A stretch of 64,000 nt of DNA from Chloridium humicola (lineage: Eukaryota; Ascomycota; Sordariomycetes; Chaetosphaeriales; Chaetosphaeriaceae): positions 1 through 64,000 of the forward strand of contig JAPDFF010000021.1 of NCBI GenBank assembly GCA_027569505.1, in the 5' to 3' direction. The position numbers were made by a program, and so were the translations under genes. The notes below the pieces were generated by a model. The model was not told the DNA's origin, did no database searches, and saw only the letters and a list, made by a program, of their open reading frames with translations. Shown one piece after another: positions 51,830 to 62,862 of this stretch (position 1 is the stretch's first letter; each line of letters opens with the position of its first letter).

Positions 51830-52382
51830 ACGCCTCGCTTGAATGCTTTGCTTGATCTTTATTCAAGACTTCTAAGATTTGATACACCATTTAGAGATAC
51901 CCTAATAGATAATTTCACATTCTGGCATCCAGCGCGGGAGGAGGCAGATTTGTGGCATGTGAGAACGTCACGCAAGTCACTGAGCCACGATGATCAAGGC
52001 ATGATTTTAAGGTGCTGCTTTCAAGACACTACCAACCAATCAAGCCCAGGACCTCGCCAGTGGTGCCAATTATCGTCCATCCTCCCAACAACCAGCACCA
52101 CCACCGCAGGTCCTAAACCCCCCCATCTCCCCTCGCCCTCCCCTTCCCCACCCTCCAGGAAACAATCACAAGCACTCCAAAAAGACGACACTCCCTTACC
52201 CCATCTTCCCACCTCGAGCACCCCCCGATGCCCAGCTCCAATTGCCCTCGCGGGATCTACGGACGTCCTCGGGACCCTGACGGCGTCGAATGCCGCAGGT
52301 CAATCGGAGCTGGATATCGGGGGGTGGTCGAGGCGGGAAGATGCGATGGGGCGTGTCGGCTTTCCAGTGGTGGTTGTGATGC
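51830..52382. other. Convergent intergenic spacer
   Basis: Lies between the 3' ends of the MARVEL-like gene and the minus-strand zinc-finger gene. A CT/C-rich patch spans 52080-52160. No gene recognised. Confidence 0.45.
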
Positions 52383-53436
52383 TTACTGGATGGTAGGGAA
52401 CGGGAGGACGAGGGGGGGATGGCGGTGGGGTTTTGAGTGTTTAAGGTGTTTTCTCGCGTGATGTCTCTTCAAGTGGTCGGTTCGGTTGAACTTCTCGTGG
52501 CATTCAGGGCATTGGAATGTTTGCGTCCCTTGGTGTTGTTTGGAGTTCAAATGCTTCTTTAAGTCGGATCTGAGGCTGAAGGATCGGGTGCAGTTGGGCA
52601 GATCGCAGGCGTAGGGGCGTTTGTGGCATCGGCGGTGCTGTCTGAAAGTGGGTTAGCGATGTTCGGCAAGTATTGCATCAGAGAAATGTTTGGGAAACTG
52701 ACGTAAGTTTAACCCGAGAGTCACAGCGCTTGGGGCACTTTAGGCATTGATGCACATCGCCAGGAATAGAACGTGAGTTGCCCGCGGTTGCCGGGCTGCT
52801 TCCCCAGCTGGAAGGCGAGGGCGTAGAAATGCCCTCTGAAATGGGTCCGGTCGTTAAGCAAGGTGTCGAGACGCCCTCGGACACCCAACTGAATTGGTTG
52901 TAGTTTGGCATTGAAGGAGGACCGGGTGAAAGGGGCCCATCCCCTACTGACGCAGCCGATGCCCCCAGGATGATGTTTGGGAAGAGCTTGTCCCCGGTGC
53001 CAATCCAGCCGTCATCTTCCAGCGAACTTGAGGTGCTGAACCCGGCTGGTGGATAGCTCCAGCCAGGCAGGGAGGACATCAGACTTGGAATCCCGGCCTG
53101 CGGTCCAACACCCAAAATATTGAACAGACCCCGGGCCCCAATGCCATTTTGGGTGGTACTGGTTAGCGGATGCCACTGGGGAATCAAGGTTGGGATCCAA
53201 GAGAATGTTTGAGCTGCGAACAGCCCGGGAACAGGGATTCCGGAACTGAACGGACCAAGAGGTTGTATGTTTTGAGATGCCGAAAGGTTGGTGAAGCTAC
53301 TCGAATGTTGAGAACATGCAGCGAGGGTGTTGTCGTGAAAGTAAAGAGTGTTTCCTCCCCCACTCCCCAGTTCGGGATGAACTTGAAGAAGTTCTTCCTG
53401 GTGACCCAGTGGTAAGGTCGCCAAATGGGGACCCAA
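52383..53436 (-). CDS. C2H2 zinc-finger protein (three fingers), 5' end unresolved
   Basis: Last two exons: an upstream exon ending at 52703 and 52641-52383 (61-nt intron). Splicing creates a finger cluster at the C-terminus: CLKCPKRCDSRVKL joined to TQHRRCH; then CDLPNCTRSFSLRSDLKKH with a long HX5H ending; then CPECHEKFNRTDHLKRHHARKH. The upstream part is Ser/Pro/Gly-rich and disordered (FSTSSSLEDDGWIGTGDK). The frame remains open past 53436 to about 53570 without an ATG, so the true start is in an upstream exon I could not place. The left boundary given is therefore arbitrary. Nuclear regulator by family; targets unknown. Confidence 0.7.
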
Positions 53437-54622
53437 CGGTCCCGAGTGCTCGGATACCCCACGGCCACGAAACCACTGGGAATAGCCAGGAAGAACTCCT
53501 TCACCCTCATCTCGAAGACATTCCCACGGAATGTGGCTGGTTGCGCGGGGGCAGGGAAAGCCCCCGCGAGTAAAAGATCAAGGACTGAACGTCTGTGTCG
53601 TGTTAGAAGAGCAACGGACTTATGGGGGGCCACCACAACTGACTTGGCCTCAGGCCGGTCCGGTTGGTGGCCGGCCTCGGCGGTCTTGACTGGCGATGTT
53701 ATTTGCTTGTTTGGGCCAACCTGAAAGGAAGAGGGGAGTGGGAGGGTTTTGAGTAAGGCTCAGACTACCAGAAATCCCAACCCAGCCCGCCCCAACATGC
53801 AGCTCTACTTTTTTTGGGAGACACATGGAGAGTGCCAATATGCCACTGTCATGCACCCTGCCCCCTTCTAGGCGGCCGCCATTGGGGGCCGTTATGCATC
53901 CGAGATGCCTCCAACCGTCAGAGCCAACCAAGCCATCCACCTCAACCGTGTTTATCTGGACTGACCGCGTGGCAGCGGCAAAGCCGCTTGGAGTTGGGTG
54001 GCCAGTGACCTGGATTTGACGGAGGATGGAGGCATAGCAGTTAATGGGAATATTGGGTGCCTGGGGCTTTCTGGTGCCTCTCGATGGGTCGCGGCTTGCC
54101 GAGCGAAGTGGTTGTTTACTCGGATGTGTTAGGACGCAACGACGTCATCGGTTATGGTTTTGTTCGAGACCCTTCAAGTTAGGAAAGATGACCGAGGATC
54201 GGCTTGCCCCGGTGTGTCGTCGTCACTCGCTGGTCTGGGGTCTTGGCTTTTTTGAATCATCATTGTCAAAGAAAAGGAATAATTCCCACACTCTGGTTTG
54301 AGAATTTGACATCACCCATCCATTCTTCCCCAACAAAGACAACAATACACAATCAAGGAAACCCCGCCAACATGAACACATCCCTAGGAGAGCCGGGACA
54401 ATCACAGCAATCGGCGTCCTTCTCGCTGGCGGGTGGATGTTGAGGGCGAAGAGCAAGGAGAACAAATGAGCGGCAGGAGTTCGGTTTCATGTACTTTGAC
54501 TACGATACCTAAAGAGAAAGTTGTTTCTTTGACCTACTCCATTCTGGCAATCTGGATGCTCAAGAGGTTATATACTGAACCATCACCAGCAGCCTGAACG
54601 CCTCCTTGACCTGGCTCAACCC
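53437..54622. other. Region with probable missing 5' exon of the zinc-finger gene
   Basis: The left ~150 bp continue the open frame of the zinc-finger gene on the minus strand. Beyond that no coding signal is recognised. Confidence 0.35.
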
Positions 54623-55398
54623 TTATCTCATGCTGTCATAAACGGAGGTCCAGTCAGCCCTGGTCATAAGGATTGATGAGAGTTCTCGGGGTCTCACAAA
54701 ACAAAGATACTTCGGCTCCATCGAACTCCCTACGGCTCCGGCGCCCTGTCCCCTCAGCGAAGGTGGACAAGGATGAGTCTCATCCGCCTTGAGGAATGTT
54801 GATCGCACTCCTTCAGTGGCTAGATGCCCGCGCAGCGAGCGCCGGAGCAGCGTTTCCGCATCTTCGCCATCAAGCCCAGCTCCATCCTTTGTATTTAGGG
54901 ACACGAGCATCAGGTGCTGTGCTGGCTCAGCTGTCTCTGTGGTCCCAGTTAGCTCAGTTGCCCAAGCAACCAGCAGCCCCCATTCCAAGTAAACAACCGA
55001 CCTTCATCATCCTCCCGCAAATCCAGCCGTCCAACAACGCCCCAAAACTCCGTTTTAAAGGCGGCCACCTCAAAAATGTTCTTTTCCTCCCCTCCCTTGC
55101 CATGCTTGACTGTCAAGGGCAGCTTCCAGAACTCACATCCCTCCTCATGCAACCAGTTCATGTCTTCCAGGGAATACACCGCCAAGTACGGCATCTTTGC
55201 ACCCGTATTCTGGCATCGTGCATCGTCTCCGGCTGGCAAATTGGCAATCTGATACCGCACTGCTCTCTTGACTCGGCCGGTGGCAAGAACTTCGGGGATG
55301 TGCTTCTCCTCGTACCAGGCCGTGAGATCGACGGCGGTGAAATCTGGGTCAGAGGGTTGTGAGCGGACGAAAATTAGTCCTGGTCTGGGAGCGGTCAT
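54623..55398 (-). CDS. EthD-like dimeric alpha/beta-barrel protein
   Basis: Exon 1 from the ATG at 55398 encodes MTAPRPGLIFVRSQPSD, then LTAWYEEKHIPEVLATGRVK, the sequence around the conserved WY-EEH-like motif of EthD/ferredoxin-like small proteins. YLAVYSLEDMNWLHEEGCEF and FEVAAFKTEFWGVVG follow. The second exon supplies HLMLVSLNTKDGAGLDGEDA and a C-terminal half with FLKADETHPC and ELSSILMTRADWTSVYDSM. The joining intron is about 55001-54937; its donor (GTCGGT) is non-ideal, so the junction may be off by a few bases. Total about 236 residues, typical for fungal two-barrel EthD proteins. Enzymatic role unknown. Confidence 0.7.
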
Positions 55399-55959
55399 TG
55401 TGCTTGCTGAGCAGTGCTTTTTGGGGCCCTGGTTGCAGGGAGTTGAGAGATGGTACGGTGAAATGTCTGGGTTGGGGCTTGAACTGCCGGATTACCCCAT
55501 TTTCCTGTCCGAGTTACCGGATAGCAAGAGCATTGGGGTATTATGCTGTCTGACAAGTCTATTAAAACGCAATATTGGCAGTCACGGCGCGCTTGCTTGT
55601 CTCTGCAAAATGAAAATAAAAAATGGGAAAATAAAACCAAAAACGGAAAAGAAAAACCAAAAACGGAAAAGAAAAACCAAAATGGAGAAGAAAAACCAAA
55701 ATGGAAAAGAAAAACCAAAAATGGAAAGTAAAAATAAAAAATAGGAAAGAAAAACAAAAAATAGGAAAGAAAATAAACAATGAGCTTTCAAGTATTTTCG
55801 CTAAACAAACTCCTAAACTTCTATTGTAGCGAGCCTTAATGGGCCATCCCCTAACTCTACTAACATTTTTCTCTACCTAGCCCCCTTTCTAGCCCATGCC
55901 CTTCATTCCTTTAACTACTTGCTATCATCACCCAACTCAACCGGCCCTCGATGGTTCCT
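55399..55959. other. Intergenic region containing an A-rich minisatellite
   Basis: Apart from the minisatellite at about 55610-55775, nothing is recognised. Reading frames over the repeat encode only Lys/Asn/Glu or Phe-rich artefacts. Confidence 0.5.
55610..55775. repeat. A-rich minisatellite, ~18-bp unit
   Basis: Degenerate tandem repeats of a unit close to aaaaaccaaaaayggaaaag, about nine units, with variant units (aaaaataggaaagaaa) at the right end. Lies between the EthD-like gene and the kinase gene. Likely polymorphic in length. Confidence 0.85.
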
Positions 55960-58283
55960 CTACTGTTCCCGTGTCCACCTGCGTTTGCGCCGTGTCCAAT
56001 TGTGACCCGATCGTTTCTTCCTTCTCGTTGTCGTGGCCGTAGTAGCGCCACCAGCTTGAGCTTGTCCCTGCTGTTGTTGTCCCGGTTGCCCCGGCTGTTG
56101 CCCTGCATAGTTTGGATTCAGTTCCTCCGGCCTGTTTAAGAGCCTATCCATCCATTGAGCAGTGTTTTGGTCGTTCTCCGCCGCAGGCCACGGGTGGGCT
56201 GCAAACCGCTCGTTGATTCGACGCTCAAGCTCGCTGAGATCTGGTCTGTTCTTTGGTTTATCGCATAAGCACCAAGCTACCAGCCAGCGCAGGTCCCAGT
56301 CGCAGTTCGAGTACCGGTTGTCGAGCAGATAGCCGCCAAAGGACCAGACCCGAACATGGACGGCATCTGGGTCGCCTTCGTCGCCTACGGGGCCGAGGTG
56401 AGTATAGTTGTTGTCATCATCCATGTCCAGCGGTTCTCCCATTCCATCGTCCATTACTGACATGAGCCGGAACTCCCGGTTGTTTTGTAAGGCTTGGTCG
56501 CGAGCAGCTAGAGCTGAGTTATGTTCTGCCTGGGTCTCCAATTCGGGCTGATCCCCAGCCTGATCTTCACCGTTTCCAGTGCCATCGGGATCGCCTTCAC
56601 CATCGCCCCTACCTCCGTTGTTCCTCAGAGGATTTGGCACCCTGATAAGCTGGGCCAGTGGTGGAGTTGAGGGATAGTGCTGCGTAATCAGGCATGCCAT
56701 GACCTAAGGCACGTCAGTACAAAAGGAATCATCATGGGACGCACCAGATGTTCGTTAAACACCGTGAAGAGTCGACTTACAAGGCCAATCTGGTAGAGGT
56801 TTGTTCTGAAGGAAAACTGGCCGGCAACCTCGGACGGAGCCGCCATGTCCCGCGGGACGCCCGCCCTTGGCACGAATTCCCACTCTTCAGAGAATTGCTC
56901 CTATGGAACCAATGTGACTATGATTAGTGAAGTTGCCAATGTGAAGGTATTGAAACTAGGCTTCCCGCGAGCTTACCGGAGTGAAGAAATTATCCTTGGC
57001 GGACACCTTGTACCGCGCCCACATTTGTACTCTATCCCTAAAAAGGGCATCATTCAGCGCAGTTGCGAGTCCAAAGTCGCTCATTTTGAGGATTGGTGTG
57101 GCTGCTAGAGGCCCCGGACCAGGATGGTTCGTGTTAGTGAGGACTGCCCATGATAGAGTCGTTAACAAGCGTCCTTCATGACAGGTAATCGGTGCCTACT
57201 TACTGTTCGTGGGATCAATGTCAAAATGCACGATTCTGGTTGGGTGATCGAAAGCGGCAACCAGTTCCTCGAACGGCGGGATCTGGTTGTTCAGGTTGTA
57301 TAGCCAAGGAAACTCCAATGGTGGATACGCCATGGCAACGAAGGTCTTGACGACTGAAGAAACCTAGTCAGCCGTGCGAACATCACGACACATAGGGGGG
57401 CTGACGTACGGCAGTGGAAGAATTGCCAGAGCACACGATTGGGCAGCTGGACGTTTCTGCTCCAAGCGCTGCACAGAGCCTTGTGCAACGTGCCGCGCTC
57501 GAGGTACTCGAGGAGGAGTACATGATCTTGGTTCAGATTGTCGGGGTGCATGATATCGCCGAGGGGGGGGTTGTTTCCGTTGATGTTTCGGATTCGAGTT
57601 GACCTTTCCACTGCGACATTAGGAAATGCCAGCTCTTGAACAACATGCATTGATAGCCGGAATCTCTAGTTGGAACAAGAGAATTTCGTGTTAGCCAGTT
57701 TCTTGCAGAGCGTATTCACTTTCATAGAACTTACCCTGGTCATTGTCTTCTCGCGGATAAGGGACTCAAGGTAACGGTCCCCAACATTGAGGTTACCCTT
57801 GGCCACGAAGTACTGTTGTGGTGCCTTTCTGCGCCTGCCGCCGTTTACGCAGAAGAGCATGACCAGGCCGTTTCCGCCCCAGCCGAGGGTCTTCACCGCT
57901 TTCAGCCGACGTGGGATGAGGCGATCGCGGAGCACTCGTTGCCGCGGAGCAAGGCTTAGAGGTCGTGCAATCCCTTGGATTACATTGTTGACAACGTGTG
58001 GGTAAGCCGGCAGCTGCGGTCGGAGTACTGTTCTCCGCAGACCTGGATACGCAGCAGGTTCAAATCGGGGGGCGACCTTCTTGAAATCTTGGTAGTGCGG
58101 GTTGTTCTGATCGATTTCTGCAGCAATAACTCGGTCCCCGTCCACCCTGTACCTAAAAGATTGGTACAAGATCGGTACCTGGAGTCTGTCAAGGAACTGC
58201 AGATCCGTGAAGTTGTAGGGGCTGTCGGGGTTGTCTGGGTCGACGATGTTGGGGTTGTTGTTGAGCACAGGTCGCCTCGGCAT
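55960..58283 (-). CDS. Protein kinase-like protein, six exons
   Basis: Exons 58283-57735, 57665-57410, 57353-57204, 57104-56977, 56900-56781, 56703-55960; all phases fit, 648 residues. Kinase landmarks in order: glycine loop KTLGWGGNGLVMLF, lysine strand QYFVAKGNLNV, helix-C region MHVVQELAFPNVAVERS, hinge HVLLLEYLERGTLHKAL, catalytic loop IVHFDIDPTN, then PILKMSDFGLA (DFG), and a tail with DWDLRWLVAWCLCDKPKNRP, the usual end of the C-lobe. HRD is HFD here. The C-terminal extension is Gln/Gly-rich, then strongly basic (RRKKRSGHNWTRRKRRW). The acidic insert DEGDPDAVHV precedes the last helices. The architecture resembles fungal orphan kinases; substrate unknown. All catalytic residues needed for activity are present. 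Confidence 0.82.
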
Positions 58284-59162
58284 GGCGGGCCAGTTGTCCT
58301 GTCTGTGGACAGAGATCGAGAACAGCTCAAGGTGAGTTGCAAAGGCTGAAAGAGAGGGATGAAGTGCTGACTCGGAGCCCGGGGGCTGCAAAGCAAGTTT
58401 TGAATTCGCCCACAAAGAGTCCCTGTAAAAAAAAACAATGAAAGTGGTTCCGAGGGGAGCTCGACAACACAATGCTATTTACGGATATCCGCATCCGGTC
58501 CAGACCTCGAGGCAGCACAAAGAACAAACCCGATGGGTTATGCAAACCTGTCAACCTGTAACGTTAAGTTAACCAGTTGAAAATTAAGCCGTTAAGCCTT
58601 AACCCCTTTAAGCCCCATAGAAAGGACTTGTGTTGGATGTAATGTGGCTTTAATGCATACTGGCTCACGCAGGGCACGGAAGATTGATTGGGCTCAAATT
58701 TGTGATATTCTCTGTGTTCGTTTTTCTTGTCGACTTCCTGGTTCAAGCCTTGCGTGTGTCTTCAGGGCGCTCTTCTCCGCACCTAATTTAGGTGCGCAGG
58801 GTAGCTTGCACCTGACGCAGGCGGCCTAAGGCATCTGGCTTACTCATCATTTCCAACAACTTGAAAGCTTCCGAGTTTTGTGGAACCTCGGTTCGGACAC
58901 CTTCAAGCGACATGTCATGCTTTTCTATGGACACCCAACGGGGGAAAGCGACTAACGGTTGCAAATGAGAACTGTTAATCTCTAACTAGTCAAACTGGGA
59001 TCATGCGAAGATCTTGTGCAAGGCAGCCGGGAGATTTGTCGCTGCCAAGGACGCTTGAAATTGCCCCCCTGCCCTGTCAACTTAAATTGAGCTGCAAGGA
59101 TTTTCTCGATTCAACCCTCCATTACCTTCGGCCTCAACACCACTTCAGGCTCTACAACTGAG
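58284..59162. other. Divergent intergenic region with a 19-bp palindrome
   Basis: Lies between the kinase gene (minus) and the secreted-protein gene (plus). Contains a near-perfect dyad, cgcacctaa-t-ttaggtgcg, at 58778-58796. Otherwise unremarkable. Confidence 0.5.
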
Positions 59163-59966
59163 ATGCGTTTCTCCTTATCTCTCGCGACCCTTGCCGCCGT
59201 GGCTGGGCTCTCCGCCGCCGAACCGAATGGCTGGTCAAAGACCAAGTCTGCGCCTGATGGGCCCACAAAGCTCGACGACTGCGGCTGCTGGCCCATCTAC
59301 CAAGCCATGCTCCGGTGCCAAAAGCTCTCGGGACCCAACAGCCCCATCAAAGACTGCATCTGCATCCCCAACCCGGATGGCTGGTACACCTCGATGAATG
59401 GCTGCCGAGCATGCCTCTCCCCTGGATCATACGACGACGACGACTTCTTCGACAACCTGACGCGTTTCATCACCCAGCTGTTTACCTCGTGCACAGAAGT
59501 CGGCGGGGGCATCCAGGCCTACGGCAACAGCATCTGCGCATCCAATTGCTGTTACAGCACGTGTGCGTCTCTTGGGACCGACGGGCAACCCAGCTGGGCG
59601 AGCTACTCGGTACCCAAATCAGGGGCCGAGGGAAATGGATCATACGTCTTGGACATTGCCGAGTACGTGGAGGGTGCGTCGTCAAAGGCGGACACTACTG
59701 CGCCAACAACAAAGACGAGGGCTGCTACTCTCAGCGACTCGACCACTACCGAGACTTCCGAGACGTCAAGCACTACCAGCGTGCTTCGGCTTCCTACCCT
59801 CAGCCGGCCATCGGGCCTTACATCCGGGACACAGACAACTGACGAAGCCTCTGATACCGCCACATCCCCGGCGGCCACATCCACCGGTTTGGCGGCTCCT
59901 GGGTCAAAGGCAGGGGGCATCGGTATTGTAGCGGTTGCTATGGCAGTGGGAGCAGCTGTATTTTGA
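59163..59966 (+). CDS. Secreted GPI-anchored-type cysteine-rich protein
   Basis: 267 residues from the ATG at 59163. Signal peptide MRFSLSLATLAAVAGLSAA. The mature N-terminal domain (about residues 38-145) has 12 cysteines: CGCW, RCQK, CICIP, CRACL, SCTE, ICASNCC, YSTC. A Ser/Thr-rich stalk follows, then a C-terminal hydrophobic tail, GGIGIVAVAMAVGAAVF, preceded by small residues, as for GPI attachment. The cysteine pattern is not the eight-cysteine CFEM pattern, and I do not recognise the family. A DDDD acidic patch precedes a helical stretch (FFDNLTRFITQLF). Expected at the cell wall or plasma membrane. A pogo-like element begins 21 bp after the stop. Confidence 0.75.
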   Translation: MRFSLSLATLAAVAGLSAAEPNGWSKTKSAPDGPTKLDDCGCWPIYQAMLRCQKLSGPNSPIKDCICIPNPDGWYTSMNGCRACLSPGSYDDDDFFDNLTRFITQLFTSCTEVGGGIQAYGNSICASNCCYSTCASLGTDGQPSWASYSVPKSGAEGNGSYVLDIAEYVEGASSKADTTAPTTKTRAATLSDSTTTETSETSSTTSVLRLPTLSRPSGLTSGTQTTDEASDTATSPAATSTGLAAPGSKAGGIGIVAVAMAVGAAVF

Positions 59967-59987
59967 ACTGTGAATAACGTGCATTAT

Positions 59988-60021
59988 CAGTGAGTGGGCC
60001 AAGTCAGTGAGTGGGCCACTT
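59988..60021. repeat. Paired 17-bp terminal repeats of the pogo-like element
   Basis: cagtgagtgggccaagt (59988-60004) and cagtgagtgggccactt (60005-60021). The core agtgggcca is the reverse complement of tggcccact at 279-287 beside the transposase start at window left, with the same 17-bp period. Confidence 0.75.
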
Positions 60022-61165
60022 TCTGATACACTATGAATACAACGTCAATTTCTACACAACACTAAGAGCCAACTATAATTACATCAGAAACAACTGAGTC
60101 AGACGGTCCTGCAGTCTCCTGGCAAGTGCGTGCATTATGGCCAGGTTTGCCGCACACACCACAGCCCCCCCCCCCGCGGGCACCACTACCCTCAGGCTGC
60201 ATTTCTTGCACTCCCTCTCCACCCACCGCCCCCTGGCCTAGTACATCCTGTACATCCTGTACAGCAAGTAACCCTCCGAGCTGCACACGTGTTTTCTTGG
60301 CTCTCCGGCGCTTGCTTAGTGCCTCGTTGGCCTTACGGAGCGAAGAGACCTCTGACCGAAGAAGAGCCACCTGGTGCATCACAGCCGTTGTACCCTTAGC
60401 AAGCTGGTCCACAGCAGCTAATATCGAAGTCGGAGAGCTGTTTTGATGGTTGATAATGCGAGTCTTGATAAGCGTTGACTGCAAGTCGGCCTCTCGGGGG
60501 TTGTGTGGTGTCTGGAAGACCCAAGAGTGTGAAGTGCCAGGTCGTGAATTCGGGGGTGTTGGCGTACGAAGCATGACATCCAACTTAGAAAGCACCCTCT
60601 CTGAATCGTACGGCGAAAGGCCGGCCTTTGGAAAGCCACCCTGTATATTCTTTTCCGTTATGGAAGTAAAGAAGGCCTCGCGAAAGGCACAGAGGAACTC
60701 GAGCTTGCTCATGTGGTTGATGCGTATGCGCATCAAGTCCTCAATCTGGCGACCGTTTGCCTGCTTCAGCGGCCTAAAGCAGCCAACATCAAGTGGCTGG
60801 AAGAAGTGCGAAGAATGCGGAGGCATGCAGAGCGTGATAATGTTGTTCTGCTGGCAGTAGCGCTCGAATTCGGTCGAGTGGTGGCTCTCGTGGCCGCCGA
60901 GGATCAATAACCGGTATTTATCTTTCGTACGAGCTGCTGTATGGAAGTTGAAGTGTTTGATCCAATCTAGGCCTACTGCATTGGTAGTCCAGCCGTTATC
61001 AGTGGTTGCAATGCGCCAGTCGGCCGGGAGGTTGCACTCGGTGTGCCAGTTGGTGAGGTGGTACTTCGCGGCCAAGATGATGAAGGGGGGATGGTCCAGC
61101 CAAGCGCATTGACTCCCTGGATCACCGTTGCCCATTCGAGGTTTCTTATTCATCTTTCGGAACAA
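59988..61165 (-). mobile_element. Pogo-like transposon copy with mutated DDE core and intact zinc knuckle
   Basis: Open frame 61165-60062 (367 codons). It covers the late DDE region: DWRIATTDNGWTTNAVGLDW, YRLLILGGHESHH, LCMPPHSSHFFQPLDVGCF, then KLEFLCAFREAFFTSITEKN and a Ser/Arg-rich part ending in a zinc knuckle, CGVCGKPGHNARTC. Family members read LILDGHESHH at the second catalytic aspartate; here it is Gly. The N-terminal helix-turn-helix and the first catalytic aspartate are missing, with homology beginning only near 61160. The 3' end carries two 17-bp repeats (59988-60004, 60005-60021). Cannot encode an active transposase. Confidence 0.8.
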
Positions 61166-62390
61166 CTAGTGGGCTGGCGGCAAGGAAGGCCTGATGGGAA
61201 AGCCAACGATCTCAGACGCCGCGGCCGGCACACCGAACAAGCGCTTTCCTCCGTTTGCTGGATCTAACCAGGCCATGGCGGCTGCTGCTGGCAAATTCAG
61301 CAAGCGCAGGTCTCCCCATCGCTTCGCGTGGAACTTGGGGACGAGCTTACAATCACCAGTCTTCCTTGAGACTGCGAACTGTTGGTTCCACAACCTGGGG
61401 GGTTGCTCTGAGCGATAGGGTTGCAGCAAGCGGCTATTATTGTGGAGGGTGGCACTAACTTTTAGCGGACACGGGCCGCTGGGTTGGCTCTGTCAATTGT
61501 TGGAAGAGTGGGTGGCTGCAGGCGGTTATTTCGTTACGCCGGGCAACACGAATATTTGGCGGCTGTCAAGGGAAGGTACGTTTGTGCTTTGCAGAACTGG
61601 CCCGCAGCATGGAGATAAAGTCCTCAGGCATTGACACGGAAATAAAATACTTGATTGATCTGCCGGACGGAGGTAACGCACAAAAGGGGAGGGAGTCGCG
61701 CTGCTTCATAACTTTTTATTTCAAAAGGAAGTTGACTGAACTATTGTGTAAACCAGAGGGGCATTTGGTAATGGACCAGCTGGCTCTCAGGAGAGCGAGA
61801 ATCTCATGCCTGGAGTTTGGACCTCACCACTCTACTCCTGGGCAACACGGGGCCAAGTCCTCGTCCCCATCTTTGAGTGCCGGCCATTCAATCTGGCAGC
61901 CGCCATCTGGCTGAGAGTTCAAGACCTGGGATGTGGTCAGCACAAGGCCAACACATCACAGACTCAAGCTGATGGGTAAGGGGTTGGGTCTTTGCTCGCG
62001 GTTAGCTCCGTTAGTCTGGTCGATGTCTCTGTGTGGAAATCGGATCCTAACGGGGAATGGAGATATAAAGACTTGCTCCATTTCTCACCTTCAACAGACA
62101 CTGAGTCCTCCATCAACCGCACTCTATTGCGCATCCGCTCCTCTCTGTAAAGATTTGTTTCTATACTACTTTGACAGAACCCCTCAACTCTCTGCTGGTT
62201 CAGAAATTACATCAGTCCTTCTTCACTCCCCTGCTACCTCAATTCCACTCTGTCAGACAGTCACGTTCGACTCCGCCGTTTTAGCCCCCTCGCGATTACA
62301 TCTTTCTCATCTACCTTCGCCCAAATCAAGATCGTCTCCCAAGACATATCATCCACTACTCACGATCTTCCGAATCTGACACCCACAACG
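61166..62390. other. 1.2-kb stretch without a recognisable gene
   Basis: Left boundary is the 5' truncation point of the pogo-like copy. The right ~300 bp are CT/CA-rich and look like a promoter/5' UTR for the small ORF at 62391. Confidence 0.4.
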
Positions 62391-62588
62391 ATGTGTGATT
62401 TCGAGGAGCGGTGGTTCGCCTGCAAGCACCCTGCGAATACCAAGGTGCGAATCCCGCTTACATGTAAAGAGGACGGTGTTGGACCGGACGAATGGGGTGA
62501 ATGCGAGTACGACAACAAAAAACACGAGGGATACCGCTATGAGGACACCGACCTTTGCCCCGCGTGCATGAGCGAGGGCGATGATTAG
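62391..62588 (+). CDS. Tiny Cys-rich protein (65 residues)
   Basis: Starts MCDFEERWFACKHPANT and ends LCPACMSEGDD. Six cysteines, including a terminal CPAC pair, and many acidic residues. No signal peptide, so a cytosolic or nuclear zinc-binding micro-protein is conceivable. The CT-rich leader upstream and good ATG context (cacaacgATG) favour a real gene, but the size makes this tentative. Family unknown. Confidence 0.45.
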   Translation: MCDFEERWFACKHPANTKVRIPLTCKEDGVGPDEWGECEYDNKKHEGYRYEDTDLCPACMSEGDD

Positions 62589-62862
62589 AGGGGGTGATAA
62601 ATGCCACACCATGGAAGACCAACACAAGATTGGGTGGTTCGGTGACCAGGCAGGTCCTTTGCCGATATAGTGGTGATTGAAGATAGGGGATCTGTTTACT
62701 GGGAGCTATGGTGCTTGTTGGCCGAAGAAAGTTGGACCTGGCTCAATTGCTGTGTTGTATTAGATTATAGAAGATGGGAAGACATCTCGGTAAGACAGAG
62801 TAAGCCTCAACAATGACGATATCACCCCCTGGTTTGCCATCGTCAATGTAGGCCTGCGGGTC

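Noticed and set aside
55562..55791. Phe-rich membrane-like frames over the minisatellite
   Set aside because: Direct product of the A-rich repeat read in antisense; no start context or conservation expected.
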